Shown one piece after another: positions 23,601 to 36,400 of a stretch of 64,000 nucleotides of DNA; position 1 is the stretch's first letter; every line of letters begins with the position of its first letter. The stretch lies in contig OY743171.1 in assembly GCA_963555705.1 (NCBI GenBank), positions 23,864,852 through 23,928,851 of the forward strand, in the 5' to 3' direction. The DNA is from Ligustrum vulgare (Eukaryota > Streptophyta > Magnoliopsida > Lamiales > Oleaceae). The position numbers and the translations under genes were made by a program. The notes below the pieces were generated by a model, which was given only the letters and a program-made list of their open reading frames with translations, was not told the origin of the DNA and searched no databases.

Positions 23601-24407
23601 CCTCAGGAGCGGAGCTTGGCTTGCCGACGATGTGAGTACATAATCGTAATTATGTGAACTCACTATATTATTTGTTGATTAGATAATATTTAATTAGCTT
23701 ATATTTTATGTTGTAACATGTTGATCTTGCTATGGAGTTGCTGCGCGATCGGGCTAGTAGGTACCCGAAATCGTTCGGCTTTCCTGGGCAAGCGATCATG
23801 TGCTGCGGCTTTAAAAACGATGTCGACATCGAGTACTTAATGTACGAAAGAACCCCTACCTCGTACGTGTTTCTAGATTACATGTTGGACTACGTGGTAG
23901 GGGCAGAGCCCGTGTGTGGCCAGTCGTGGACGGGTTGTACACACATCTATATTCCGGTGATCGCGAACTCGCACATCATTGCTGTTGAGGTCGTGTTCGC
24001 TGAATCGAAAATGTATGCGTACGACTCCGATCATAGTTGTTTCACAGAGACCCAGCTCCAAGAAGCTCTGATATCCTTGGCAGTCATTGTTCCTCTAATG
24101 GCTAAGCGTGCTAGAATTCATGTCGATAATGTACTAGCCAGAGAGGATCAAGGGGATTTCCAAATAAGGTGTCAGGTAAATTTTCTTATACTCGTATTCT
24201 AGTATTTAATTAAATTCTTAACTATGTTCATTTATTTCACTAAAGTTTTTTTTTTTAACTTACAGTGGCGATTGCAGGATTTTTGCAATAAAATATATTC
24301 AGTTCTTGAGCATCGGACGAGATGTCAAGATGATCAATCATGAACATATACAGAAGTGGAGGATAAAGTTGGCTACTGATTTATTTACGTACAATTGTGA
24401 TCTATAA
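20603..24407 (+). pseudogene. DUF1985/Ulp1-type (C48) cysteine protease gene, decayed multi-exon copy
   Basis: Exon 1 (20603-21274) encodes a DUF1985-like domain with an in-frame TAG at 20735. Exon 2 (21350-21483) has a frameshift before PRMLNWRATKAPSARELS. Exon 3 is 21564-21629. A Pro/Ser-rich exon is present three times (from 21706, 22130 and 22567). A long acidic exon (22767-23458) has a TGA at 22905 and two related EEE...RGAEEE blocks. 23541-23631 leads into the protease domain from 23717, whose acceptor reads TAA instead of TAG. The C48 triad can be read as H in NSHIIAVEV, D in YDSD and C in SGDC. The last only appears if the donor at 24169 is joined to 24266. The stop is at 24405-24407. 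Such genes are usually transposon-borne. Exon limits are my reading of splice signals. Confidence 0.75.
21706..22740 (+). repeat. Tandem triplication of an exon plus intron (about 430 bp)
   Basis: Units begin at 21706, 22130 and 22567 (periods 424 and 437), with the third unit shortened. Each starts after an acceptor CTAG with GATCAMCGC and encodes a DMSPPL-type stretch, then RSHSPG and GPL. The intron parts share TTCAATAAGCTATAATATTTTACT. Confidence 0.85.
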
Positions 24408-25370
24408 GATTTAGAAATGTAAAAATATAGTTTTTATATGTAATTGTGTATATATATTTATTTTTCAATTCCTTTATTACTTTTGAAATTACAACTGCAT
24501 ACATTTTTTTCAATTACTGTCATTCAATATTTACACGTGCATTCATTTACATATTAAAAACTAAAAAAATTAAAAAAAATCCACGTTTGGTCACGGTCCG
24601 GCCCATGGGGTTTTAGGGTTTAGGGTATGGAGGGTTAATTAAGAGTAAAGTTGAATAAATTGCCTCACAAGTATAGATAACAATATATTTTTTGGAACAA
24701 AAAAATAGTATATATATATAATTGCTAAATTTCGATTATCCAGATTTCGGAACCTATTATCAACTTCTTTCGATTATCCACATTTACACCTTCACTTTTA
24801 CGGAACCAAACACTAAAATTGAAAACTAATATACTAATGACATCAGCATATTAATTTTCTGTTTTTGTGTTTGATTCTATGGAAATAAAGTTGTGTAGGT
24901 GGAGATCGTAAGAAGTTGATAATGGATTCAGATAATATATGCAGCATATATCTCGAGGACTTGTGTGAAAGTAATCCCGAAAAAGTGAAATGTTCATGAA
25001 TTGCTTATCTCACAAGGGAATATGATGCATGTTTCTTAAAAAAAAAAAGTTATTGTGGACACCAGAAATGTGTAATTATTAAATAATACCGAAACAAAAA
25101 AATTTATGTATTTCACCTTCACTGGATTGCTTTCACAAAAAAGATCGAGACATATGCTACGCTAATTATTTCGTAATTTTTTTTGTTTCACAATTAATTA
25201 ATAATCACACGTTTCTGATGGCCTAAAATATCTTTTTTTTTCCCCTAAGAAATATTTATCATATTTCATCGTATGATAAGCAATTCACGAACTTTATTAA
25301 CATAGACAAAATAAGATAATTTATTATCAACAACACTACAATTACAATAAAAGTTTTAATAGTGATAAAA
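24408..25370. other. AT-rich stretch with one foldback element
   Basis: There is no gene. A foldback occupies 24735-24936. The sequence after 24936 holds poly-A/T tracts only. Confidence 0.5.
24735..24936. repeat. Foldback/MITE-like inverted repeat, 202 bp
   Basis: The arms begin ATTATCCAGATTTCGGAACC... and, reversed, ATTATCTGAATCC..., sharing ATTATCAACTTCTT exactly. No TSD could be assigned. Confidence 0.55.
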
Positions 25371-26500
25371 TTAATTATTCAAAGGAATCTGACTGGTACA
25401 AGTTTGGCGAGTATGACCAACTGCGCCGCACCTGCCGCACTTTCGCGGTCTAGGAAACTCACTTGTAGATGGTATTCTAGACGTACGTACACGTCCAGGA
25501 GTACGTATTCGGACATTCGGTGGGAGTAAATTATCAAGCGGGAGCAAGTGTTCGGAAATTTCCCACTCAACCTCATTTAGTAGAGGAAATATAGTTTAAG
25601 CATATGCTTCTCTCCACAAAGCAGTGATGTAGTACTCAGTTGATAATGACTGTGGTGAAAAGCCCTTATGTCTAGTAACTAAAACTGCATGAGTGCATGG
25701 AAAGCTCTCAAGCTGAAACTGTCTACACGTGTTGTCATTCAAGTCCACAACATAACCAACATTACGTCTGCATACGACGTTGAATCTAAACTGATCAAGT
25801 GGCTCCACGCCCAACCTTCTAGTCAGGTCTAATGTCTTGAAGAGTTTGGTTTCCATAACAGGGGTGAGATAAGATGTGTATGATTGAGATTCCTCGTGTC
25901 TATCGTGAAACCAAACCTGTAACTTCTCCCTAATGTTCTCAATCATTGCCAGAATTGGTAACTCTCGATCCTTCTTAAATAATGCATTCAAAGACTCCAC
26001 GTTATTTGACGTCATCATATTGTATCGACGTCCTGGAAATTGACACCGTGCCCAATGTTGAATCCCCAATTTATCTATTAAGTACTCCGAGGCTTTCTTA
26101 CTCTTGTTATCTATTTCAATCATGAACTTAATATAATCTTCAAAAGTGTAAGCCTCTGCCTCTCTCTTAAACAAGGAAACGATCACAGTGCCACGGTACG
26201 TCGTCTTCAAATTGCCTTGTATATGGTACATGCAATAACCATGGTGCGCCTCGGGAAAAACTTCAGCTATACCATTTATGATAGAATTTCCCCTATCAGT
26301 TATAAAAGCAAGGTCATGGACATCTCCAATTACTTCCCTCAACTTTGAGAAAAACCAATTCATCGCTAGATCATTTTCCCTATCCACTATGCTGAACGCA
26401 AGAGGGTATATTTGAATGTTGGCATTTGACATGTAGCAATAATTAATTTCCCTTCATATCTAGCTTTCAGTATTGTACCATCTAATGTTCAATTCTTCCG
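25371..26500 (-). pseudogene. MuDR-family (MULE) transposase remnant, minus strand
   Basis: The minus frame 26432-25599 gives 278 residues with QIYPLAFSIVDREND, FITDRGNSIINGI (catalytic D) and HHGYCMYHIQGNL. The SWIM finger CRQFQLESFPCTHAVLV follows. A TAA at 25598-25596 interrupts the frame, which then continues without a shift to 25371 and includes a zinc knuckle, CGRCGAVGHTRQTC. Upstream, about 20 more residues (DGTILKARYEGKLIIATC) are read in another frame up to about 26490, so there is a one-base frameshift. The N-terminal DNA-binding half is missing. One stop, one shift and truncation make it inactive. Confidence 0.8.
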
Positions 26501-27959
26501 ATTTTGTTACTAAACTGATAAAAATCACACTTCGCTATATTAATTTTTCATTGTTTAGTCTACATAATTATAGATCTATAATGATTATTAACTAAAAAAT
26601 TAACAATATGTGAATTTTTCGATAATTTTTGGTTACTGAAATTATAGATCTATTGAATAAGTTTAACACAACGAGAACGAAATTAAATACAGTATAATAA
26701 ATATTACTAAATCAACTTACCGATAAGAAGTAGGGAATGAAATCTTTTAATTGAGGTTTGTATTTTTTTGCGGATTTTTTTTGAGCATAAGCGGATAAAA
26801 AATTAGAGAATAATTTATCTGTGTATTGAGTACAAGCAGATGAAAAAACGAGAGAATAATGAAAAGTGAGAATTGTATGATTTTTGTTTTAATATAAATA
26901 TGAAATAAATGAAGGGTATAAGAGAAATATGGTTATTAAGGGTATACACGTTATTTTAAAGAAAAATGAGTATTGTGTTTAGTTTTTGAAAAATTTGGCT
27001 ATTTTGACTTAACCCAGGGTATTTCGAAAATTCTCCCAATAAAATCCCAAATGCAAAGATCTCCAACTTGAAGAGAGGAAATTATGACAAACCAGAAAAC
27101 AAATTTCTTGAAATTGGCAAAAGAAATTAAAATTGAAGGGAACCAGAAAAATGTGTGTTTCTTTTGATTGGAAGCCTCTCTAATGAATGGGTGGCAATTT
27201 CGGAAATTACAAGGAAGCCGTTTTTTTTTTTTTTTCTGGTTTTCTATCGAAATTCCAATTTCATTTATAAATCTTTGAAATGTTGGGAATATTGAATTTG
27301 TTTTGACTATAATGTCTAGTGGTAATTTTTCCCCTACCTGCATGTGGGATCAATCTTCATCTGTCCTTTTAGAGAATTGTTTTCTGCAGCGGTTAATTAG
27401 CAATCTCTCAAGAGTTTATCTGCTACGTGACCCATTTGCCCGGAAGTGTCAGCGAGTTATTTGGTGGAGAGACCCCCACCATAAAGTTCCATCCCCAATT
27501 AAATTCCCTAGTCCCCAGGGGTATATGATCTAGAGTTAGGTAAAACGTGTAGAGCTTGATTGGCAGAACAGATGCTGCTATTGAGGCTGTTGATGATTGA
27601 ACCACATGCTTCGGCCGGTGGCAGGGATTGCTGTCCGGTGATGGTGTGTTCATTGAGGAAGATGATTTCAATTAGGGTGAGGGTGGAACAACAATTGGGG
27701 ATTTCAATTTCAATGTAGAGATTTACGAAATTGTCTGCAACTTGTTGCTTTAAAGTGGTGATGGAGTTTTCAGATTTGAAATGAAAATTGTTGCATTGAA
27801 AACTGAGGTGGTAATGAATGAGATGAAAGTAATAGCTATGTGTGCATTCGGTCAAATAACATAACGGCAACTAGCTATAGTGATTGGACAACAATTTTCA
27901 AAGTTGAGTGACAACTGAGTAACATAGCAAAGTTCAGTGATAATTCTTTTACTCAATGA
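26501..27959. other. Stretch with no recognised gene
   Basis: 26501-27020 is AT-rich. From 27030 to 27900 base composition is less extreme, and a minus frame (27508-27870) of 120 codons has no motif I recognise. It might be a gene fragment, but nothing supports that beyond composition. Confidence 0.4.
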
Positions 27960-29081
27960 CTAGTATATACCCGTGCGATGCACGGATGACATTATCATTA
28001 TGTTTGCTTGAAGTAAATGTACTCGGCAAGTGAAAATTTTGGACATCAATATTGAAAATTCATTAGGATAAACATAATATTAATATTTCAAAAATAGCAG
28101 TTCGTTTTCACTCATTCAAACTGAAACAAAATTAAGTATTTGTAAAAATTTAATGTCTAAACTTAAATAACACAAATACAAATGCATAAAAAATAATATT
28201 ATATTATAATAACTATTAAAGTTTTACAAACGTGATATAATGTCAACATGAAGTACAAATTTAGACTACAATTTTTCTATAGAATATCAGGAAACTATAG
28301 AGCTTCAATTGCATATTGATGAAATGGACACTGCAAACATCAACACCAATCAATTACTCCAAGAATCCATAACAATAGAAGATGCATAAAAATTAGGTCT
28401 ATAAGGATCAGAATTTGAAAATAATAATAGAAAAACATGAAAGTGGGGAAAAAAACACAGATTTGTAAAACATATGTAATGACCTTGTACTTCTATTTAA
28501 TATGATAGAGGGGTTGAATCATACCTCATCTCTGCAGCCTGATGACTTGAAGTTCTACTTCGTTGAGCTTCTTTTTTGTTTTCACATCAAGAATAGTAAC
28601 TGGTTCCCAGCACAAGTTCAATGAATTTCCAAAACCTGAATTAATCATAGAGATGAAGTATTATTCACATTGGCCCATATCAAATTGGTATCAAACTGTA
28701 TAAATGACGATAGCTTGAATGGTAAAGGCTATTACTGGTGTTACCATTAGACAAATGTGGGAAGATAGTAGAATTAAAAGTAGCATCCATGCTTTTGTAA
28801 ATGGTACTGATAATCTCCAATAATGAAAATGACCACGTCTCTGGAACATGCATCAATTTACTGATGTATTACAACAATTTAGAAGGGTAGAATGTGCCCT
28901 AATAGATAAACGAAAGTGTTAAGAAAAAATGCAATATTGGCCCCAGCCTATTGTCCAAGTTGAAAGTTGTTCCTCAGTCTGTCATTATAGAAGCACAATT
29001 AGTCCCCAACACCTAAAACCATCTGAATCTCTGTTAAATTGTGATGTAACTCTCACATCTTGACAATTATGAAGCTAATTT

Positions 29082-29470
29082 CGAAGTTCCCGGCAAACTT
29101 CTTCCCGGTGAAAAAAGTTGACAGCCACAGTCGGAAATCCTAAAAATAAAGCTCCACCCAAGTATCCAACCTAATTCAAAACCAATGGTCAGATCAGAAA
29201 TCATTCCCAGAAGATTTATTTATTTTGTTGTTTTTACCAGTTTTTCAGAAATGTAATTAAAATGAAATGAGCCTCCAAGAATCGTGAAAGATGTAGAAAT
29301 AAGGAGTCTGACAATGGCTCCACTGGTGACTCCCCATGGAGACTGGCCAATAAAAGAAAATATAAGAAAAACTGAGATTTTCAGAGACAGAAACACAGAA
29401 TGAAATACAGTTATTATACCTATGATGTGCCTAGAGCAATCGTTGCAATCATTGAGCGATCTCCCCATTC
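29082..29470 (-). pseudogene. GDT1/UPF0016 (PAM71-like) ion transporter exons captured in a Helitron
   Basis: Three minus-strand exon-like pieces with splice borders are read in order. 29470-29422 is EWGDRSMIATIALG, the conserved acidic cation-binding E-x-G-D-(K/R)-(S/T) motif of the family. 29342-29239 is SPWGVTSGAIVRLLISTS...LGGSFHFNYISEKL. 29171-29082 is VGYLGGALFLGF followed by a diverged tail and stop. Intact relatives are membrane cation (Mn2+/Ca2+) transporters of chloroplast or Golgi. Only the second half of the protein is present, so it is a captured fragment, not a working gene. Confidence 0.75.
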
Positions 29471-29839
29471 CTAAAAGCAAAAGTAGCATTGAACAATCAA
29501 ACAAAAATTATATGAAAAGAGAAGCTCATATTAATGAAATAGTTGTTTGAGTTTGATTAGGTATTTAATGAAATATTTGTTCAATGTATTTATGTTGAGA
29601 ACACGAACACCGAACTCAGAATTCACTTGTTTGAAATTGGGCAGGTATTGAATGAAACATTCGTCCAATAATGACAGGTATTGAATCAAAATATAAGCAT
29701 ATTCACACTAAAAAACCACATAAAATCAACTAAAATTTAGGGAGAGTGCAAATATTTTTGCCATTTCGTCCCTAATGTTAACAAAAACCAACTTTGACAC
29801 AATTTAAACACTTACTAAATATTTAATCCTCTAAATCAG

Positions 29840-30703
29840 CAGAACATATCTTCAGCCACAAGTCCTGCCACAAATAAAATCCATCATTGTCTTGTTAGAA
29901 GATGAAAAGTATCTTTGATGCATTCTTATAGAGAAAACCCTATCATGCAAGTCCTCAAGTACACTAACTTAATCTGCATCAACCCTCTGCTTAGATTGAC
30001 AAAAATGGTTATTTAATGAAACCCAAAAATAAAGAAGTTTCGGCAGGCCCTCTAAAATAATTTAATGATTTCTCAATAAGCCGACGGTATCCATACTCTG
30101 TAAAAATAAAGTGGTTGATAACCATCAGCTACTGGAACAATTTTTCTTCTATTGACAAAAATGGTTATTTAACTAACAGCATATAAGAAATGGCTATTTA
30201 ACTAAAAGCATATAGTTTCTTCTATTTGCTTACAGCCAAAAGAAGCTCTAAAGAATTTTCCATAATATAGTCAAACACGAATACTTTGTAAGTTGAATTG
30301 AAAGATTCCAACAGAAAGAATGATCTAAAGAAAAGAAAAGAGAAATGACCAACAGAACATATCTTCAGCCACAAGTCCTGCCACAAATAAAATCCATCAT
30401 TGTCTTGTTAGAAGATGAAAAGTATCTTTCCTGCATTTTTATAGAGAAACCCTATCATGCAAGTACAGTCACTATCTTAATCTGCATCAACCCTCTGCTT
30501 AGATTGACAAAAATGGTTATTTAACTAACAGCATATAAGAAATGGCTATTTAACTAAAAGCATATAGTTTCTTCTATTTGCTTACAACCAAAAGAAGCTC
30601 TAAAGAATTTTCCATAATATAGTCAAACACAAATACTTTGTAAGTTGAATTGAAAGATCCCAACAGAAAGAATGATCTAAAGAAAAGAAAAGAGAAATGA
30701 CCA
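29840..30703. repeat. Direct duplication inside the Helitron
   Basis: Copy 1 (29840-30352) and copy 2 (30353-30703) both begin CAGAACATATCTTCAGCC and end GAAATGACCA. Copy 2 lacks about 155 bp lying between two GACAAAAATGGTTATTTA repeats of copy 1. Part of the missing piece (CCGACGGTATCCATACTCTG region) recurs at 42509-42625 beyond the retroelement. Confidence 0.85.
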
Positions 30704-31538
30704 GATTGCTTAAGAAGAGTCCCACTGAAGTGGAAAACAATAAATCTTTAGCTGTTTAGCATTTACATCTTTTCAATAGGTTGCTCAAACAAAGGATTGT
30801 GAAAATGTCATATCCTGCACCTGTAATTCTTAAGCAAAATTCTTTATTGAGGCTAGAATATACGAATTTCTCATATCTCTTCTCAAGTTTCCGCAAAATG
30901 AGAGAAATCACATTTGTAAGATTTTCTATGTATGTATTCATATCTCTTTCTTTGACATATGCAGAAACCATCATTTTAAATACAGGAAAATCACCAAAAA
31001 TCACACTACCTTGAGAAAATCACGAAAACATACATAAAATAGGAGAAGAGTTCAAAATAGTAAAATTGAAAAAAGCACACCCTTTTAAGTGAGATAAACA
31101 ACAGCAGTAGGAGATTTGAAAATACACAATAGGAATAGTAAGCATGCAAGAAAGTAGTAGAATCTAAACCTCAACTAAAAGAACTCTATTAATTGTAATC
31201 CTATCCCCAACCTGTTTTAATTTCTTCGACCTCATTTTCATAACAAAGCTCAGTTGATTATCACTGCCCCATTTTTGTCTTTTTTCCTTTATTTTATATA
31301 AGAGATTATATATCTCTTTATTCCCTAATTGTTTCACCATTTCTCCAGCCCATTTGGTCCCTTTTCACTCAATAAGCCAAAATCCTAACCATCGCCACTT
31401 ACTAATATCAAAAGCATAGTAAAAACAAATAGTACTAAGTGAAGTTCAGTTCTATAATTGTAAAGGAGAAAAAGAATTGCACCTGAGGATCGGAAATTGT
31501 CTGTGGCCACTTCCAAACCTAGTTTTGCTTAACGAACA

Positions 31539-33322
31539 TGATAAGTACGTTTTGCGTACTTATCATGGCTTTAAATTTAGATAATTGTAAGTGTTTTAGA
31601 ATATGATATTGCTAATTATATATTTATTTTGTTTGTTTTAGGAAAAATTCAATTTTGAATGCGTTTGGATGCAAAACGGAAAAAATGGACTAAAGCCGTA
31701 CAAAAAAGGGACAAAGTGGGACTCAAGTGCAGCTTCCAAAAATTGAGGAACTCGAAGTGACATAAATGGAGACATGTAGTGCACAATTAAAAATACAAGG
31801 ACCAATTTGAGTTATTTGAAGAATTGAGTCTTTAAACATTACCCTAATTGTTTTTTTTTTTGTCTCTTGTTATACATATATATACACACAGCCGAGTGTG
31901 AAAGAGGAGGAGGGATCCGTAGGTGAGGTTAAAGGGGAGAAGAGCAGCCGAGTTCTTGGAAATTATTACTTGTCAACAGATATATACACACGGCAGAGAG
32001 GAGGAGAGTCAGCGGCTGAGGCATTAGAGAGAAAGAGAGAGCATCCGTAGAAAGAAAAGTGTTATATACATATAATATACACAAAAATTGTTTTCAATTT
32101 GGGGGACAAGAATTAAGGATTAACATTGGTGGTCGGCTGGTTGGAAGAATTAAAGGGAGAGAGGGCGTAGGCTGGAGGAAAAGTCAATTGGAATTAATCA
32201 AAGGTGGTGGAGTGTAAAAGGAGTAAATTCTTGGGAAATTGAATTGAAGGCTGCTGGCGGAATTGAGGGCTGCAATTGCTGGAAATTAAAGGAAGTAATT
32301 AGAGGAGACTAATTGGGGAAGAATATTGGTGGAATAGTGCTTGGCTAGAAGACAAAATTAGAGGCTGAACTAGGGAGTTTGCTGGGCATATACATTGGAG
32401 TGCAGCGGCTGTGTAATTAAGAAAGTTAGGGGCTGAATTTGGTGGATAAATTTGCAGAGGTCATTCGGCTGGGAATCAGAATTAGAAGAAGACTTGGCTG
32501 GTATTGAGGACTCGGCAGATTGGTGATACAAATTGGAGAATTTGGCGCGCGGATTATGCACTATCGGGTTATGTTTACCAATCTTTTTATTGATTATTTA
32601 TCAATTATGGTTGTTGGCTAAATTCTCTTATGTATTGGATGAAGATGAAACTTGTTATTAATTTATTTTGATTCGATAACTAGTAGTTGAATAATTTCTT
32701 GTGTTGTCTTAATTGATCTTGCATGCTTTATTGTTATTATTTGATTGTTTGGCCACCAATTAAATATATGGTTACTTTTTGTAGTCTTGGAAAAGTCACA
32801 ATAGGTTTGAACATTGCATGATCAACACACGAACACTAGATGTTAGGAATAACACTATGACATGTGCAATCTAAATGATAATTGTGTGATTTACTGCGTT
32901 CTAAACATTCGTATTCGGACTAGGAATAGATTCGTTTCATGTTTGGGATAGATTTAATTTGTCTTGGAAAAGAAAATTAATTGCATGTGAATTATCGATT
33001 GTCAAGCAACACATGAATTATTTAAACTTCGAATTGTTGAATTGAGATAGATGATAACAAGTGGATTCGGATTCCAATACATGCTCTCCATTCATATTTT
33101 ACTCCCAAACATTTGTTTTTATTTAAGTTTTTATTTATTGCAATTTTTTAGAATAGATAGACAAACAAAATTATCTTTTTATTTTAATTGTTTTCATTAA
33201 TTGAGTCGACGATAAACTAGTAATTAGGACTAAACATTATTCCTCGTGGGAACGATACTCTCAACTCATCACAATTATTACTTGTCAACGATCCCGTGCA
33301 CTTGCGGGATTCGAACCGAACA
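31539..33322 (+). repeat. 5' LTR of the Athila-like element (1784 bp)
   Basis: It starts with the perfect hairpin TGATAAGTACG-TTTTG-CGTACTTATCA and ends CCGAACA. Near the end, GCGGGATTCGAACC is the reverse of a tRNA T-arm/B-box. A minus-strand ORF at 32370-32561 is chance. Confidence 0.93.
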
Positions 33323-33328
33323 AGTTTT

Positions 33329-33345
33329 TGGCGCCGCTGCCGGGG
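33329..33345 (+). other. Primer-binding site, tRNA-Asp-like
   Basis: TGGCGCCGCTGCCGGGG begins six bases after the LTR. The leader to 33499 is AT-rich with no gene. Confidence 0.8.
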
Positions 33346-33499
33346 AATAACGGATTTAGTATAATTATTAGTTTACCTTTAATTCAATTAAATTTTGATT
33401 TTTAGTTTTTAGTTTTCATTATCATTATTTTTATTTTTACTTTGTTTTGATTATTCATAATTCCATATTTTTCTCTTCACATTGGTCATTGAGTAGTAT

Positions 33500-36400
33500 A
33501 TGCTAGGTTTTAACGAGCCTGAACTATTACCAATAGATCCTGAAATAGAGAGAACATTTAGACAACGTAGAAGAGAACAAAGAGAAAATAGGGATATGGC
33601 AAATAATCAAAATCAAAATCAATTGCCACTTGCTCCTCATGAGCAAGAAGTGCAAATTCAACCAGGAGCAGTTCACGATAATGCTCAAGCGCTGGTTGGG
33701 GATTATGTAAATCCCGCGCCCGCCCCTGTACAACAAACTATTGTTTATCCACCATTCGGGCAGGCAAATTACCACCTTAGACCTGATGTCATAAACTTAT
33801 TTCAAAATCATCAAGACATCAAGTTCTTTGGTAAGGCAACTGAAAATCCGCATGAGCACATTCAAGCCTTTTTAATGCTATGCGATGTAATCAGTCACGA
33901 AGGGATGTCAGCAGACGCTTTTCGAATGCGTTTGTTTCCCCATACTTTAAAAGATAATGCTAGGGAATGGCTACGCTCATTAGCTCCTGGAAGCATTGTA
34001 TCTTGGAATGATATGGTGCAAAAATTCACCATGAAATTTTTCCCTCCATCTCGAGTTCTCCAAATCAGAAATGAAGTTCACACTTTCAAACAACGAGACC
34101 TTGAGAGTTACCCTGAGGCATGGACGAGATTCAAGGACTATTTTAGAAAGTGTCCAAATTTGGACATACCAAAAAATGCTCAGGTTTACATCTTTTATTT
34201 AGGATTGCATCCTGAATACCGCAATATGCTTGATGCTTCGGCAGGAGGATCGGTAATGAGATTAGATATTGACCGAGCACATGAACTATATGAGAGAATT
34301 GCGGAGAACCAGGCGCTGTGGCCTACTGAAAGGGAAATTCCAAGAAAAGTATCTGGTGTCCACAATGTCGATGCAGTTACGCAATTGGCAGCCCAAATGG
34401 AAGTGATTTCAAAAAAGCTGGACAATTTAACTCGACCTGTGAACATGGTGCAACAACCAACACCAATTTGCGAAGGATGCGGGGCAGATCATGTTACAGC
34501 TAGTTGTCCTTTAGCCTCAACACATGGAATGCAATGCGAGAATGTCAACTATGCCCAGAATTTTCAGAAGTATCAAAATAACCCCTATTCCAACACCTAT
34601 AATCCAGGGTGGAGAAATCATCCAAATTTCTCTTGGTCTAACAATCAAAGTCAAAGTCATGAAGGAAATTTTCAAACAAAACCACCAGGTTTTCAACCTC
34701 AACAACAACAGCAACCAAAGAAGCCATCGTTGGAAGACATGTTTGCACAGTACATGGCAAAGACTGAACAAGTTTTTCAAAACCAACAGGCAGCTATAAA
34801 AAATTTGGAAAATCAAATGGGACAGATGGCTGTAGCATTAACAAGCAGAAATCAAGGAACTCTACCAAGCAACACAGAGAAAAATCCTAAGGAACAGGTA
34901 CAAGCTATTACCACTAGAAGTGGTATACAACTACCTGAAATAACTGTTAAGAGACCACCAATTGCCACAGAGAAGGTACCTAATACTGAAAAGGAACAAG
35001 TGGACCAATTCGACGACTCAATAAAAGGAAATCAAGAAGAAGCTTCAGAAGCTCCACAAGTTAAAGCAACTGTTCCTGTAAAGGCATATGTACCTCCTAT
35101 TCCATTCCCACAGAGGTTGCAAAGACACAAGCTTGATAAACAATTTGCAAAATTTTTGGAGGTGTTCAAGAAATTGCACATCAACATACCATTTGCAGAT
35201 GCCTTGGCACAAATGCCCAGCTATGCTAAGTTTATGAAGGACATATTGTCAAACAAGAGAAGGCTGGAGGAGAATGAAACTGTGATGTTGACTGAGGATT
35301 GCAGTGCGAGACTATTACACAAGTTACCACCAAAATTGAAAGACCCTGGGAGTTTCATTATTCCCTGCAATATTGGTAACAAGTTTGTGGATGATGCACT
35401 TTGCGATTTAGGCGCAAGCATTAATTTGATGCTATTGTCTCTTTTCAAGAAGCTTGGTTTGGGGGAAGCAAAAGCCACTACTATCACCCTACAGCTAGCT
35501 GACAGGTCAATCAAACACCCTAGGGGGATAGTGGAAGATATTCTGGTAAAGGTTGATAAATTCATTTTTCCAGCAGATTTTGTAATCTTGGATATGGAAG
35601 AAGACAGAGATGTCCCTCTCATTTTGGGACGTCCATTTTTAGCCACTGGTAGAGCATTGATTGATGTGCAGAAGGGACAATTGATTTTTAGAATCAATGA
35701 TGAAGAATTAAAAATCAATGTTTTCAACGCAATCAAATTTGGAGATGAAGTCGAATCCTGCTATAAAATTGATGCAATAGACAAAGTCGTGACAAAGGAG
35801 TTCATGCTTGATCACCATCAAGATCCGCTTGAGGCTTGTATGATGTACTCTGGAAAACGTCCATGTCCCTCTGAAAAAGTGGAGAAATGCCTTCGAGATT
35901 TGGAAGCAATTCCCCCATGCATAAAACAACCTATGTTGGAGCTGAGTGAAGGTTCTGAGAAATCTCTACCATCTATTCAAAAGGCTCCAACACTTGAGTT
36001 AAAACAGCTTCCACCTCATCTGCGATATGCATTCCTAGGAGAGAAGAACACACTTCCAGTTATCATATCTAACTCTCTTTCTGAGAATGAAGAAGATCAA
36101 TTGCTTAGAGTTCTTCGAGATCACAAAACTGCAATTGGATGGAATATTTCTGACATAAAAGGAATTAGTCCTTCCCTTTGCATGCACAAGATTCTAATGG
36201 AAGATGAGTTCAAACCATCAATTGAACGACAACGCAGATTGAACCCAAACATGCAGGAGGTTGTGAAAGCAGAAGTGCTGAAATTGTTGGATGCAGGAAT
36301 GATTTATCCTATATCTGATAGCTATTGGGTAAGTCCTGTGCATGTAGTTCCCAAAAAGGGAGGAATTACAGTGGTCCCAAATGAAAATAATGAGCTCATT

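Noticed and set aside
27508..27870. 120-codon minus-strand ORF as host gene
   Set aside because: No motif, no splice context, and both flanks are transposon DNA; kept only as an unassigned stretch.
32370..32561. Identical 63-codon ORF in both Athila-like LTRs (also 41500-41691)
   Set aside because: Duplicated only because the LTRs are duplicated; no motif and antisense to the element.
33285..33322. tRNA gene
   Set aside because: Only the T-arm/B-box half is present; no acceptor stem or D-arm can be built.
35221..35736. 171-codon minus-strand ORF
   Set aside because: Antisense to the Athila-like protease region; no recognisable domain.
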